Positions 43,428-54,489 are shown, counted from the first letter of the stretch. The stretch: DNA of 64,000 nt from Mycolicibacterium aichiense (GCF_010726245.1 NZ_AP022561.1:5084001-5148000), one strand, 5' to 3'. Notes: generated from the letters alone by a model not told the origin. Numbers and translations: made by a program.

Positions 43428-43527
43428 GGGCAAATCTCGTTTCGTGTGCAATCGTCCAGCAAAAAGCAATGGGCGCCCTCCGGCGCAATAACGCATATGT
43501 TAGCTATACAAATCATCGAGAGCCAAT

Positions 43528-43588
43528 CCGTCGAATTTCACGTTTCGCAGCCAAAGTTCGAGGAGACCGCTGCAAAACGTGAAACTCG
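43528..43588. repeat. 61-bp palindromic repeat, copy 1
   Basis: Identical to copy 2 (44483-44543) at 60 of 61 positions; the only difference is A at 43574 against C at 44529. Each copy is itself a dyad: arms 43536-43551 and 43569-43584 (15 of 16 complementary, TTTCACGTTTCGCAGC type) around a 17-bp loop. It ends 12 bp before the stop codon of the gene between the two copies. The strong conservation of the loop as well as the arms suggests a mobile or protein-recognised element rather than a terminator. Confidence 0.9.
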
Positions 43589-43599
43589 GCGCGGTCCCG

Positions 43600-44451
43600 T
43601 CATGGCCTCCAGCCGCGGGATCTCAAGAGCTTGGTGGCCCGGCCGACAATCTCGTCGTCGCGGTCCTCCTTGATCACGTGGTCGACCGCCCATCCGAGGC
43701 TTTCCACCTTCGGGCGCAGCCGCAGGTCCTTCACGTATGCCCGACGGTCCGTGCGATGTACGTCGCCGTCGTACTCCGAGCCGACCCGGAATTCCTCCCA
43801 GCCCAGGTCCAGAACCCGGACCGCCCGCCAGCCGTCGAACACCGGGACCTGCGTTGTGGGACGCGGGAGCCCGGAGTCGATGTAGAGCAACCGAAGCCGC
43901 GTCTCCTGCGGCGAGGCCGCCCCACCATCCACCAGGGGCAGCACGCTGCCCAACTGCCTCAGTCCGCGCACACCGGGATACCGCTTGGCGAGGATGAGCA
44001 CATCTTCGGCCGAGAAAACCTGGTTTCGCATGAGCGCATCCATCCTGGCGATGGCTTCGCCGCGCCGCAGATGCCGGCCGAGATCAAAGGCCGCGCGTGC
44101 GCGCGCCACGACGGGAATGCCCGAAACTTTGGTGACCTCGTCCGGTGCGAGCGACTCCTGACGGACAACCAGACCCCGTTGCGGCCGCGCATGTCGCGGC
44201 GATATCAACTCGATGGGTGTGTCTGCGTCGACCCAACTCGAGCCGTAGAGACCGGACGCGGCGACGCCGGTGATCACTGCTTGGCGGCCGGTCGCCAACC
44301 ATGCCGCCTTTGCCCGGTCCCACAGAGTGACATCGCCCTTCGGCATGTACACACCGCGGAACAACGGTTGGTACCAGCGGGCCAGCTCACTCCTGGTGAG
44401 CCGGCCATCCGCCAGCGCCTCCCGGGCAAGAAACACCTCCCGCTCGGCCAT
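43600..44451 (-). CDS. AbiEi-antitoxin/DUF559-like protein, flanked by repeats
   Basis: 283 residues. The N-terminal half resembles the AbiEi-type domain: LTRSELARWYQPLFRGVYMP, AVITGVAASGLYGSSW, ELISPRHARPQRGLVVR and VARARAAFDLGRHLRRG are typical. The C-terminal half resembles a DUF559/Vsr-like nuclease fold (RVLDLGWEEFRVGSEYDGD with the conserved Glu-Tyr-Asp-Gly, then VHRTDRRAYVKDLRL). Mycobacteria carry many of these; their role is unknown and no AbiEii toxin gene is present. ATG 44451 starts at the AbiEi domain. The gene stands exactly between the two 61-bp repeats, so it may have moved in as a unit. Confidence 0.8.
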   Translation of the reverse strand: MAEREVFLAREALADGRLTRSELARWYQPLFRGVYMPKGDVTLWDRAKAAWLATGRQAVITGVAASGLYGSSWVDADTPIELISPRHARPQRGLVVRQESLAPDEVTKVSGIPVVARARAAFDLGRHLRRGEAIARMDALMRNQVFSAEDVLILAKRYPGVRGLRQLGSVLPLVDGGAASPQETRLRLLYIDSGLPRPTTQVPVFDGWRAVRVLDLGWEEFRVGSEYDGDVHRTDRRAYVKDLRLRPKVESLGWAVDHVIKEDRDDEIVGRATKLLRSRGWRP

Positions 44452-44482
44452 CGCGGGAGCATGCCATCGGGCACCGACACCG

Positions 44483-44543
44483 CCGTCGAATTTCACGTTT
44501 CGCAGCCAAAGTTCGAGGAGACCGCTGCCAAACGTGAAACTCG
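44483..44543. repeat. 61-bp palindromic repeat, copy 2
   Basis: Direct repeat of copy 1 at 43528-43588 (60/61 identical), spaced 955 bp apart. Arms 44491-44506 and 44524-44539 around a 17-bp loop. It lies 31 bp upstream of the AbiEi-like start codon and ends 26 bp before the thiC -10 hexamer, so it separates the inserted gene from the thiC promoter. Confidence 0.9.
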
Positions 44544-44569
44544 ATCAGCTCACCCCCACCGTTGACTGC

Positions 44570-44575
44570 TAGCGT
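44570..44575 (+). promoter_or_regulatory. -10 hexamer TAGCGT of thiC
   Basis: TANNNT match placing transcription start near 44582, about 10 nt before the TPP aptamer. The same octamer GCTAGCGT forms the -10 region of the other TPP-riboswitch transcript (thiO, 59072-59067). Confidence 0.5.
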
Positions 44576-44592
44576 TGGCGACGGAAACCAAC

Positions 44593-47082
<2,490 letters not shown>

Positions 47083-47086
<4 letters not shown>

Positions 47087-47703
47087 CCGACCTCGACGAG
47101 ATCGCCGGCGTCGCACACGAACCGGAGGGCACCCCGGCCGGTGTCGTGGTGCTGACCCACGGTGCCGGCGGCAGCCGGGAGTCACCTCTGCTGATCCGGA
47201 TCTGCGACGAGTGGGCCGCCCGCGGCTGGCTCTCGATCCGGTACAACCTGCCCTACCGCCGGCGCCGCCCGAAGGGCCCGCCGTCGGGGTCGGCGGGCGG
47301 CGACCGGGCCGGCATCGTCGATGCACTCACGCTGGCCCGATCGCTGGCTGCCGGTCCGCTGCTGGCAGGTGGACATTCCTACGGGGGTCGACAGACCTCG
47401 ATGGTCGTCGCCGAGAATCCCGGCCTCGTCGATGTGCTGACCCCGTTCTCCTACCCCCTGCATCCGCCCGGCAAGCCGGACCGGTTGCGCACCGAGCACT
47501 TCGGCGACATCACCGCGCCGACGGTGTTCACCCACGGCACCGCCGACCCGTTCGGGACCATCGACGAACTTCGCGAGGCGGCCGCGCTCATACCCGCGCC
47601 GGCGTCGATCGTCGACATCACCGGCGCCCGCCACGACCTCGGCTCCACAAAGCTCGACGTACCGGCCCTCGCCGTCGACGCCGCGCTGTCGGCGTTGCCC
47701 TGA
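47083..47703 (+). CDS. Alpha/beta hydrolase (Rv0421c-like)
   Basis: 206 residues, KANL3/Tex30-type small hydrolase. VVVLTHGAGGSRESPLL (oxyanion region), the nucleophile elbow GGHSYGGRQ, THGTADPFG with the acid, and GARHDLG with the catalytic His. The third gene of the thiC operon by ATGA overlap (47083-47086). The same linkage exists in M. tuberculosis, so it may act in thiamine metabolism (for example on a phosphorylated or acylated intermediate), but this is inference. Confidence 0.88.
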
Positions 47704-47770
47704 GCGCAGCCCGACGCGGTGAGCAACGTCGGCCGAGACGACATCAGTCCCCGGAATTGGGGCCAAACGG

Positions 47771-47796
47771 CGTATCTTACTGACGAGTAAGATACG
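47771..47796. promoter_or_regulatory. 26-bp perfect dyad operator before the flavin monooxygenase
   Basis: Arms CGTATCTTACT and AGTAAGATACG, 11 bp each, around GACG. It overlaps the -35/spacer region of the promoter whose -10 follows 1 bp later, the position of a repressor site. Size and form suit a TetR-type dimer or pair of dimers. No TetR gene is adjacent. Confidence 0.75.
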
Positions 47797-47797
47797 G

Positions 47798-47803
47798 TAT
47801 TCT
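47798..47803 (+). promoter_or_regulatory. -10 hexamer TATTCT of the flavin monooxygenase
   Basis: TANNNT hexamer ending 6 nt before the ATG at 47810, with no Shine-Dalgarno; a leaderless message is likely. The operator dyad at 47771-47796 abuts it. Confidence 0.5.
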
Positions 47804-47809
47804 GTTCGC

Positions 47810-49291
47810 ATGCCAACGCAGTACGACGCGATCATCGTCGGCGCCGGTTTCGGAGGAATCGGTGCAGCGATCGAGCTCAAGCGCCTCGGATTCGAGAACT
47901 TCGTCATTCTGGATCGCGAGGACGATCTGGGCGGCACCTGGTACGTCAACCATTACCCGGGGTTGACCGTCGACGTCCCCACCACCACGTATTCGTATTT
48001 CTTCGAGCCCAACCCGAACTGGAACCGGCTGTTCTCTACCGGGGCCGAGATCAAGCAGTACGCCGACAACGTCGCCGACAAGTACGACGTGCGCCGCCAC
48101 ATCCGGTTCAACACGACCGTCGAAAGCGCCCGCTGGGATGACGAAGACAAGCTGTGGCGGGTCACGGTCGCCGACGGTGACACCCTGGCGGCGCGATACC
48201 TGATCACCGCGACGGGCTTCCTGTCCCAGCCGCGCACGCCGGAGATCCCGGGCATCGACACTTTCGAGGGCACGATCGTCCACACCGCGGCGTGGGACGA
48301 CAGCTACGACGCCACCAACCGCAAGATCGGCATCATCGGCACCGGCGCCACCGCCGTCCAGCTCATCCCCGAATTGGCCCGCGACGCTGCGGATCTCACC
48401 GTGTATCAGCGCACAGCGATCTACGTCGTGCCCAAACTCGACGTCAAATTCTCGGCCAGGGCGAAGCGGCTGTTCGCGCGCGTACCGCTGTCCCAGCGCG
48501 CGATCCGCGCCGTCACCGATTTCGCCTACGAGGTGCTGGTCGACTGGGGCGTCCTGCACTACAACCGCTTCCCGCTGGGGAATCGCATCGCGGCCTACCT
48601 CTCCCAGTTGTGGCGGTTCGCCGTCATCCGGGACAAGGAATTGCGCCGCAAGCTCACCCCGGACTACGACTTCGGCTGCAAACGGCCGACGTTCTCCAAC
48701 AAGTTCTATCGGGCTTTCACCCGACCGAACGTGCGCCTGCAGTCCAGCGGCATCGACCACATCGAGGCCGACGGTATCGTCGCCAACGACGGCACCAAGT
48801 CCGTCATCGACACCCTGGTGTTGGCAACAGGTTTCGACCTTTGGGAAGCGAACTTCCCGGCCATCGAGGTGATCGGCCGCGACGGCCGAAACCTGGGCAA
48901 GTGGTGGCGCGAGACCCGATTCCAGGCCTACCAGGGTGTCTCGGTTCCGTACTTCCCCAACTTCCTGAGCCTGGCCAGTCCGTATGCGTTCCTCGGCTTG
49001 AACTTCTTCAACTCGATGGAATATCAGATGCGGCACATGGACCGGCTCTTCGGCGAACTGAAGCAACGCGGGGCAACCACGTTCGAGATCACCGAAGAAG
49101 CCAACGCCCGCTATCTGGACGAGATGACCGAGCTGCTGGGCACCTCTTTGTTCACCCTCGGCAACTGCGCGTCGGCGCGGTCGTACTATTTCAATCCCAG
49201 TGGTGAGGCGACGTTGTTGCGGCCGATGACTACGCACGAGGCATTACGCGAGGCGTCGACGTACCCGCTCTCCGACTACCACATCAGTTGA
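47810..49291 (+). CDS. Baeyer-Villiger-type flavin monooxygenase
   Basis: FAD/NADPH enzyme of 493 residues. FAD loop VGAGFGGIGAAIELK, RGGTW-type block LGGTWYVNHYPGLTVDVP, BVMO fingerprint FEGTIVHTAAWDD, second Rossmann loop IGIIGTGATAVQLIPE and ATGFDLWEANFP. Likely oxidises ketones or alkyl substrates (EtaA/MymA class). Transcribed from its own operator-controlled promoter and followed 17 bp after the stop by a small membrane gene. The inducing compound and substrate are unknown. Confidence 0.93.
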   Translation: MPTQYDAIIVGAGFGGIGAAIELKRLGFENFVILDREDDLGGTWYVNHYPGLTVDVPTTTYSYFFEPNPNWNRLFSTGAEIKQYADNVADKYDVRRHIRFNTTVESARWDDEDKLWRVTVADGDTLAARYLITATGFLSQPRTPEIPGIDTFEGTIVHTAAWDDSYDATNRKIGIIGTGATAVQLIPELARDAADLTVYQRTAIYVVPKLDVKFSARAKRLFARVPLSQRAIRAVTDFAYEVLVDWGVLHYNRFPLGNRIAAYLSQLWRFAVIRDKELRRKLTPDYDFGCKRPTFSNKFYRAFTRPNVRLQSSGIDHIEADGIVANDGTKSVIDTLVLATGFDLWEANFPAIEVIGRDGRNLGKWWRETRFQAYQGVSVPYFPNFLSLASPYAFLGLNFFNSMEYQMRHMDRLFGELKQRGATTFEITEEANARYLDEMTELLGTSLFTLGNCASARSYYFNPSGEATLLRPMTTHEALREASTYPLSDYHIS

Positions 49292-49308
49292 CCTGCGAGA
49301 GGACGTCG

Positions 49309-49569
49309 ATGTCTGCAGAGCCGTTGATCAAAGCGACCGGGCTGGTGGTGGCCGCCACCGGGTTGTCGCACTTCGTACGCCCGGAGCTGTTCGAATCCGC
49401 CACCAAGTCGGCGTTTCCGGACAACACGTTGCAACACACCTACATCGACGGCGGCATCGAGACCGCGATCGGGCTGGCCTTGATCGCGCCCAAGACACGC
49501 AAATTCGCAGTGGCCGGGTTGCTGGCCTATGGCGCCTATCTGGGCGCGAACATCGTCCGCAACCGCTGA
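49309..49569 (+). CDS. Small DoxX-like membrane protein
   Basis: 86 residues. Three hydrophobic segments (ATGLVVAATGLSHFV, IETAIGLALIAP, VAGLLAYGAYLGANIV) with the HFVRPELFE motif common to mycobacterial DoxX-like proteins. ATG 49309 has AGAGGA 6 nt upstream, so an in-frame TTG overlapping the monooxygenase stop is not needed. Probably co-transcribed with the monooxygenase; such pairs occur in ketone or quinone metabolism, but the role here is unknown. Confidence 0.75.
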   Translation: MSAEPLIKATGLVVAATGLSHFVRPELFESATKSAFPDNTLQHTYIDGGIETAIGLALIAPKTRKFAVAGLLAYGAYLGANIVRNR

Positions 49570-49769
49570 CTTTCAAGATCACAGTTCCGACAAGATTTAC
49601 GACCCCGTCAGATTTTTCGCTTACATTGATCAGGCACGGCGACGCGTACGTCGTTGGTTTGTGAGGATGCCACGCGAAATGGGTCGGGGGACCGTGCCGG
49701 ACCGGCTTGGGCGCGGGCGACCGCTCCCTCGCCGGTCCGCATTCATGTTCGGCGCCTAACATCCCGGCC
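49570..49769 (+). other. Intergenic region upstream of the APC permease
   Basis: 200 bp. The first 60 bp are AT-richer (TTTTTCGCTTACATTG around 49613-49628). A long-loop dyad GGACCGGC/GCCGGTCC lies at 49699-49706 and 49731-49738. A TAACAT hexamer (49757-49762) stands 7 nt before the GTG and is the probable -10 of a leaderless permease transcript. Confidence 0.4.
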
Positions 49770-51065
49770 GTGAGCGCGCTTGCACGCCGATTGGGCACCA
49801 CCGATGCCGTGATCATCGGACTCGGTTCGATGGTCGGCGCCGGCATCTTCGTCGCGCTGGCGCCCGCCGCCGCGGCGGCGGGATCCTGGCTGCTGATCGG
49901 GCTGGCGGTCGCGGCCGTCGTCGCCTACTGCAACGCCACCTCCTCGGCGCGGCTGGCGGCGCGCTACCCGCAATCGGGCGGCACCTACGTCTACGGCCGG
50001 GAACGGCTCGGCGAATTCTGGGGCTACCTGGCCGGCTGGAGCTTCGTGGTGGGCAAGACCGCCTCGTGTGCGGCGATGGCACTGACCGTCGGCTTCTACG
50101 TATGGCCCGCCTACGCGCACGCCGTGGCCGTCGCCGCAGTGGTGGGCCTGACGGCGGTGAACTATCGCGGTGTCCAGAAATCGGCCGTGCTGACCCGCGT
50201 CATCGTCGCCGTCGTGGTGGCGGTGCTGGCCGCGGTCGTGGTGATTGTGGCGGCCTCGGGACGCGCAGACGTCGACCAGTTGCGGCTCGGCCACGGCACG
50301 GTCTTGGGTGTGCTGCAAGCGGCCGGTCTGTTGTTCTTCGCGTTCGCCGGCTACGCGCGAATCGCCACGCTCGGTGAGGAGGTGCGCGATCCGGCCCGGA
50401 CCATCCCGCGGGCCATCCCCCTGGCGCTCGGGCTCGCGCTCGTCATCTACGCGGCCGTTGCGATCACAGTGCTTGCGGCTCTCGGTCCGGAGCGATTGGC
50501 AACGGCCGCAGCACCATTGGCGGATGCGGTACGGATGGCCGGGGTGGCCGGCTTCGAGCCGGTGGTACGGGTCGGTGCGGCGGTCGCGGCACTCGGCTCC
50601 CTGCTGTCGCTGATTCTCGGGGTATCGCGGACCACCCTGGCGATGGCGCGCGACCGCCACCTGCCGGTCGCGCTGGCGGCCGTGCATCCGCGCTTCGGTG
50701 TCCCGCACCGCGCCGAGGTGGCCGTCGGTGGGGTGGTCGCGGTGCTCGCCGCGGTGACCGATGTCCGTGGAGTTATCGGCTTTTCGTCGTTCGCGGTGCT
50801 GGTGTACTACGCCGTCGCGAACGCGTCCGCCTGGACGCTGGAGTCACCTCAGTCCCCGGGGCGCCTCGCTCCAGCCCGCCGATGGGGCCGACTCATTGCA
50901 GCGGTCGGACTGATCGGTTGCGTGGTGCTGGCGATCGCGCTGCCCCTTCCGGCCGTGCTATCCGGGACGGCGGTGCTCGTCGTCGGCGCCGTCATCTACG
51001 CGGTGCGGCGGTTACGGTATGACCGTGATTCCCATGACCTGGACACCGGTGGAAAGCCGGGCTGA
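49770..51065 (+). CDS. APC-superfamily amino acid permease
   Basis: 431 residues, about 12 membrane helices. TTDAVIIGLGSMVGAGIFVA is the unwound TM1 substrate segment, SARLAARYPQSGGTYVYGRE the TM2-TM3 block, FFAFAGYARIATLGEEVRDP the TM6 block with cytosolic loop, and SRTTLAMARDRHLP TM8. Cationic or neutral amino acid import is likely; specificity cannot be assigned. GTG start supported by a well-placed -10. Its 3' end overlaps the nucleobase permease start by up to 47 bp. Confidence 0.9.
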   Translation: MSALARRLGTTDAVIIGLGSMVGAGIFVALAPAAAAAGSWLLIGLAVAAVVAYCNATSSARLAARYPQSGGTYVYGRERLGEFWGYLAGWSFVVGKTASCAAMALTVGFYVWPAYAHAVAVAAVVGLTAVNYRGVQKSAVLTRVIVAVVVAVLAAVVVIVAASGRADVDQLRLGHGTVLGVLQAAGLLFFAFAGYARIATLGEEVRDPARTIPRAIPLALGLALVIYAAVAITVLAALGPERLATAAAPLADAVRMAGVAGFEPVVRVGAAVAALGSLLSLILGVSRTTLAMARDRHLPVALAAVHPRFGVPHRAEVAVGGVVAVLAAVTDVRGVIGFSSFAVLVYYAVANASAWTLESPQSPGRLAPARRWGRLIAAVGLIGCVVLAIALPLPAVLSGTAVLVVGAVIYAVRRLRYDRDSHDLDTGGKPG

Positions 51066-52284
51066 CCAGAACTTTGTCGTCGCCCCACACGAGCGGCTGA
51101 GCTGGCCGCGCACCCTGGGTATCGGAGCCCAGCACGTAGTGGCGATGTTCGGTGCCACGTTCCTGGTCCCGGTGCTCACCGGCTTCCCGCCGGCCACCAC
51201 ACTGCTGTTCTCCGGAATCGGCACACTGCTGTTCCTGGTCATCACCGGCAACCGGCTACCCAGCTACCTCGGCTCCAGCTTCTCGGTGATCGCCCCGGTG
51301 ACCGCCGCGGTGGCCTCGCACGGAACCGGCAGCGCGCTGGGCGGGCTGATCGCGGTCGGGATGCTGCTGATCGTCGTCGGTCTGGCCGTGCATCTGGCCG
51401 GCACCCGCTGGATCGACATCGCGCTGCCGCCGGTGGTCACCGGCGCCATCGTCGCGCTGATCGGGTTCAACCTGGCACCGGCCGCCAAGACGAACTTCGA
51501 GAAGGGCCCGCTGGTCGGTCTCGTCACGCTGGTGCTGCTGGTGGCGGCGCTGGCGTTCTTCCGCGGCATCATCGGACGGCTGGCGATCTTCCTGGCGGTG
51601 GTCGCCGGTTATCTGTTGGCGCTGGCACTCGGCGAAGTGGACACCGCGGGGATCGCGGCGGCCGGGTGGATCGGACTTCCGCAGTTCCAGACGCCGACGC
51701 TGAACCTCTCGGTCCTGCCGATGTTCCTGCCCGCGGTGATCGCGCTGATCGCCGAGAACATCGGGCACGTGAAATCGGTAGGCCAGATGACAGGGGTCGA
51801 CACCGACCCGCTGACCGGCCGTGCGCTGGCGGCCGACGGTGTCGCCACGGTGCTGGCCGGTTTCGGCGGTGGTTCGGCCACCACCACCTACGCCGAGAAC
51901 ATCGGCGTGATGGCCGCCACCCGGGTGTACTCCACGGCCGCGTATTGGGTGGCCGGTGTGACCGCAATCCTGTTGGCGTTGTGCCCCAAGGTCGGAGCGA
52001 CGATCTCGGCGATCCCGCCCGGCGTGCTCGGCGGTGCGACGATCGTGCTCTACGGTCTGGTCGGCGTGCTGGGTGTACGGATCTGGCTGACCAATCGGGT
52101 GGACTTCAGCCTGCCGATCAACCAGATGACCGCAGCGATCGCACTGATCATCGGCATCGCCGACTTCACCTGGAAGATCGGCAATCTCACGTTCACCGGC
52201 ATTGCGCTCGGGTCGATCGCCGCACTCGTGATCTATCACGGCATGCGGGCGCTGGGGGTGCTGCGCGGCGGACGGTCGTCATGA
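51019..52284 (+). CDS. NCS2 uracil/xanthine permease
   Basis: 421 residues, 14-helix nucleobase:cation symporter. LGIGAQHVVAMFGATFLVP, SGIGTLLFL, the QH motif region, AENIGHVKSVGQMTG and GFGGGSATTTYAENIGVMA (substrate-binding TM10 block, close to the UraA pattern) argue for uracil transport. The start could be ATG 51019 or ATG 51034; both lie inside the APC gene, implying co-transcription. Stop overlaps the next gene as ATGA. Confidence 0.93.
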   Translation: MTVIPMTWTPVESRADQNFVVAPHERLSWPRTLGIGAQHVVAMFGATFLVPVLTGFPPATTLLFSGIGTLLFLVITGNRLPSYLGSSFSVIAPVTAAVASHGTGSALGGLIAVGMLLIVVGLAVHLAGTRWIDIALPPVVTGAIVALIGFNLAPAAKTNFEKGPLVGLVTLVLLVAALAFFRGIIGRLAIFLAVVAGYLLALALGEVDTAGIAAAGWIGLPQFQTPTLNLSVLPMFLPAVIALIAENIGHVKSVGQMTGVDTDPLTGRALAADGVATVLAGFGGGSATTTYAENIGVMAATRVYSTAAYWVAGVTAILLALCPKVGATISAIPPGVLGGATIVLYGLVGVLGVRIWLTNRVDFSLPINQMTAAIALIIGIADFTWKIGNLTFTGIALGSIAALVIYHGMRALGVLRGGRSS

Positions 52285-52922
52285 TCGCTGCCGTTGAGAA
52301 CCTGTATGTTTGCTTCGCGAGGTACCCGACGCCCAGGAATCTGACAGTGTGCGAGCAGTGCGGTCCGGAGTGGTCGGCCGCCGACATCACGTCGACTCCG
52401 CTGCGGTCACTATCGCTGGCGCAGTTAGAGGCGCTTCATGTGATGTCGTTGAGCGACGACGACTTTCGCTATTACTTTCCGCGACTGATCGAGGCGTTGC
52501 TCGCGGAGAAGGCACCGGTGTTCGCCTTCGATTTGGGCAAGCTACGGAGCCGGACGTTGTCCTGGCCGGCACCAGAGCGTGCAGCTGTCACCAGTCTGGT
52601 CGACGGCCTGTGGCGCAGCCTGCTTGCGGAGTACCCGGCTGATTTGGGTTACTTCTCCGACAGTCCGACTCTCATCGACTTCACCTACTGGTGTGACCAA
52701 CCCCTGCAGGTTCACCTGAACCGCTGGCAGATGATCGACACGGTATCGGCCGCCGAGCACCTCGGTGAACTCGTGGAGTGGGCGTTCAGCGTGCGCGAGC
52801 CGATCGAGCCTGCCGTCAAGGATCTCGTCGTGAACTTCCTTGCCCAGCCGGTCATCGGTGAGCGGTTGAGCGCCGCCAACCTCGATGATGCAGAAGAGCT
52901 TTGGCGAGTGTGCGGCCGCTGA
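52281..52922 (+). CDS. Hypothetical protein with N-terminal Cys pair
   Basis: 213 residues. The N-terminus YVCFARYPTPRNLTVCEQCG contains a CxxC that may bind zinc; LSLAQLEALHVMSLSDDDFRYYFPRLIEALL and an aspartate-rich C-terminus follow. Soluble, mostly helical. Similar proteins exist in actinobacteria, but I cannot name a family or function. Coupled to the uracil permease by ATGA (52281-52284). Convergent with lpqL. Confidence 0.7.
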   Translation: MIAAVENLYVCFARYPTPRNLTVCEQCGPEWSAADITSTPLRSLSLAQLEALHVMSLSDDDFRYYFPRLIEALLAEKAPVFAFDLGKLRSRTLSWPAPERAAVTSLVDGLWRSLLAEYPADLGYFSDSPTLIDFTYWCDQPLQVHLNRWQMIDTVSAAEHLGELVEWAFSVREPIEPAVKDLVVNFLAQPVIGERLSAANLDDAEELWRVCGR

Positions 52923-52940
52923 TTCCGCAGGCATTGATAT

Positions 52941-52984
52941 CGCACGTAGATCCATATCTCCGCCGAAATGTGGATCTGAGTGCG
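52941..52984. terminator. Bidirectional hairpin between convergent genes
   Basis: Arms CGCAC-GT-AGATCCA and TGGATCT-GA-GTGCG form a 12-bp stem with a 2x2 internal loop and a 16-nt loop, in the 76-bp gap between two convergent stop codons (52922 and 52999). No U-tract; position is the main evidence for termination. Confidence 0.5.
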
Positions 52985-52998
52985 GTCTCAACGAAAAG

Positions 52999-54489
52999 CT
53001 ACGACACCGTGCCGGCGTGCCGAGTGCGGTCATCCCGGATGGGAATGCCGTTGCGGCCCTCGATGTCCTGAGCGTAGAGCCCGACGGAGAACACCACTCC
53101 CCCACCGAGAATGCCCAGCGCGGCCTTGTCGATGTGATCGATGGTGTCGGTCGGCTTGTGATAGTTCGGATCAAATGGCGCGTCGGCGGTACCTCCCCAC
53201 AGCTTCTGCTGATCGGCGGTCTTGTTCTCCTCGGCCCCGGAGAACAGGCCACCGGAGGGAATGCCGGCCCTGGTGAACGCGTCGTAGTCCGACCGACCGT
53301 CGAAAGACGTGTCCTGCGCGGTCTTTCCGGCCGACTTCAGGTAGGCCACCAAGGTCCGCTCGATACCCGCCGACCCCTCCGGCACCCGCGGCGCCCGCTC
53401 CCCGCGCCCCGGGGCGGTGGACTGGTCGCCGTCGTAGGTGAAGTAGCCCGGGTTGGGTGAGCCGATCATGTCGTAGTTCAAATACAGCGCAATGTCCTTG
53501 AGCTGATCCACATTCAGCGACTCGATGTACTTGTTGGATCCGATCGTCCCAAGCTCCTCAGCACCCCAGAACGCGAATCGCACCGCGTTTTTGACATCGG
53601 GATTGGGGCCGAGCTGCACGGCGGTCTCCAGCACCGCGGCCACCCCGGAGCCGTTGTCGTTGATGCCGGGTCCCTCGGGAACGCTGTCCAGGTGGGCGCC
53701 GGTCATGATCACGTCAGTGGTCGATCCGGTCTTGGTCTGCGCAATGACGTTGCGCGCGTTGACCAATTGGGTGTTGGCCTCGAGTTTGAGCATCGTCGGC
53801 CCGGGATTGGCGCGCAGCCGCGCGCCGTCGGCCTTGCTCACCCCGACCACCGGGATCTTGACGTCGGTGGCCTCGCCGAGGGTGGCGCCCATCGACGGCT
53901 CGTCGACGTTGTTGGCCACGACCATCGCGATCGCGCCGAGTTTGGCGGCGATGGCCTGCTTGTCGGAGAACGGGCAACTGCCCCGGTCGACGAGAACCAC
54001 GGCGCCCTGGACGGCAATACCGTCGTAGTCGGCAGGCGCGCAGCCCGGTGTGTCGTCCGCCGGTGCGGCGACCAACGGCCCGGTGACGCCCTGCGGCGGG
54101 GTGGAGAGGCTGAATTCCGCGGCCTGCGCGGCGACGGTGTCGCCGCCGACCCGCAGCTCCGGCTTGCCGGCTTTGAAGACCTTGGCCTGGAACTCCGGGG
54201 TCTGAACATCGAACCCCTTGGAGCGCAGCACGCCGGCCACATAGTCGACACTGGCTTCGAAGCCGGGGGTACCCACCGCCCTGGTTCCGTTGTTGGCGTT
54301 GGCGATGTCCTGCAGCTTCTGCAGGTGCGCCATCATGGCGTCGGTGGTGACCCGCTGGCGGAGCTCGTCGGCGAACTGCGCGGCGGCCTTGGCCGGGGCG
54401 GCCGGTTGCCCGGAGTCGGCCGGCCGGTTGCATCCCGCCACCGCGATGACGGCGACGGCCAGCGCGACGGCCACGTGTCTGTACTTCAT
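52999..54489 (-). CDS. lpqL: M28-family aminopeptidase lipoprotein LpqL
   Basis: Exported zinc peptidase, 496 residues. Signal peptide with lipobox AVAGC (about Cys20), a PA domain (DYDGIAVQGAVVLVDRGSCP), then the M28 catalytic domain. Zinc and catalytic residues can be seen in MTGAHLDSVPEG, GINDNGSGVAA, WGAEELG, NYDMIGS and NYHKPTDT. The insertion of the PA domain is usual for this family. Rv0418 orthologue; the neighbouring lpqM of M. tuberculosis is not present here. Divergent from the permease unit. Confidence 0.94.
   Translation of the reverse strand: MKYRHVAVALAVAVIAVAGCNRPADSGQPAAPAKAAAQFADELRQRVTTDAMMAHLQKLQDIANANNGTRAVGTPGFEASVDYVAGVLRSKGFDVQTPEFQAKVFKAGKPELRVGGDTVAAQAAEFSLSTPPQGVTGPLVAAPADDTPGCAPADYDGIAVQGAVVLVDRGSCPFSDKQAIAAKLGAIAMVVANNVDEPSMGATLGEATDVKIPVVGVSKADGARLRANPGPTMLKLEANTQLVNARNVIAQTKTGSTTDVIMTGAHLDSVPEGPGINDNGSGVAAVLETAVQLGPNPDVKNAVRFAFWGAEELGTIGSNKYIESLNVDQLKDIALYLNYDMIGSPNPGYFTYDGDQSTAPGRGERAPRVPEGSAGIERTLVAYLKSAGKTAQDTSFDGRSDYDAFTRAGIPSGGLFSGAEENKTADQQKLWGGTADAPFDPNYHKPTDTIDHIDKAALGILGGGVVFSVGLYAQDIEGRNGIPIRDDRTRHAGTVS

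Noticed and set aside
43536..43584. The palindromic repeat read as a simple intrinsic terminator
   Set aside because: Two copies are nearly identical including the 17-bp loop and lie on both sides of one gene; a terminator would not need a conserved loop or an upstream copy.
49640..49653. CGACG-CGTA-CGTCG dyad upstream of the APC permease
   Set aside because: Arms of only 5 bp of CG-rich sequence are expected by chance at this base composition.
49699..49738. GGACCGGC/GCCGGTCC hairpin called as a terminator
   Set aside because: The loop is 24 nt and there is no U-tract; reported only as part of the intergenic description.
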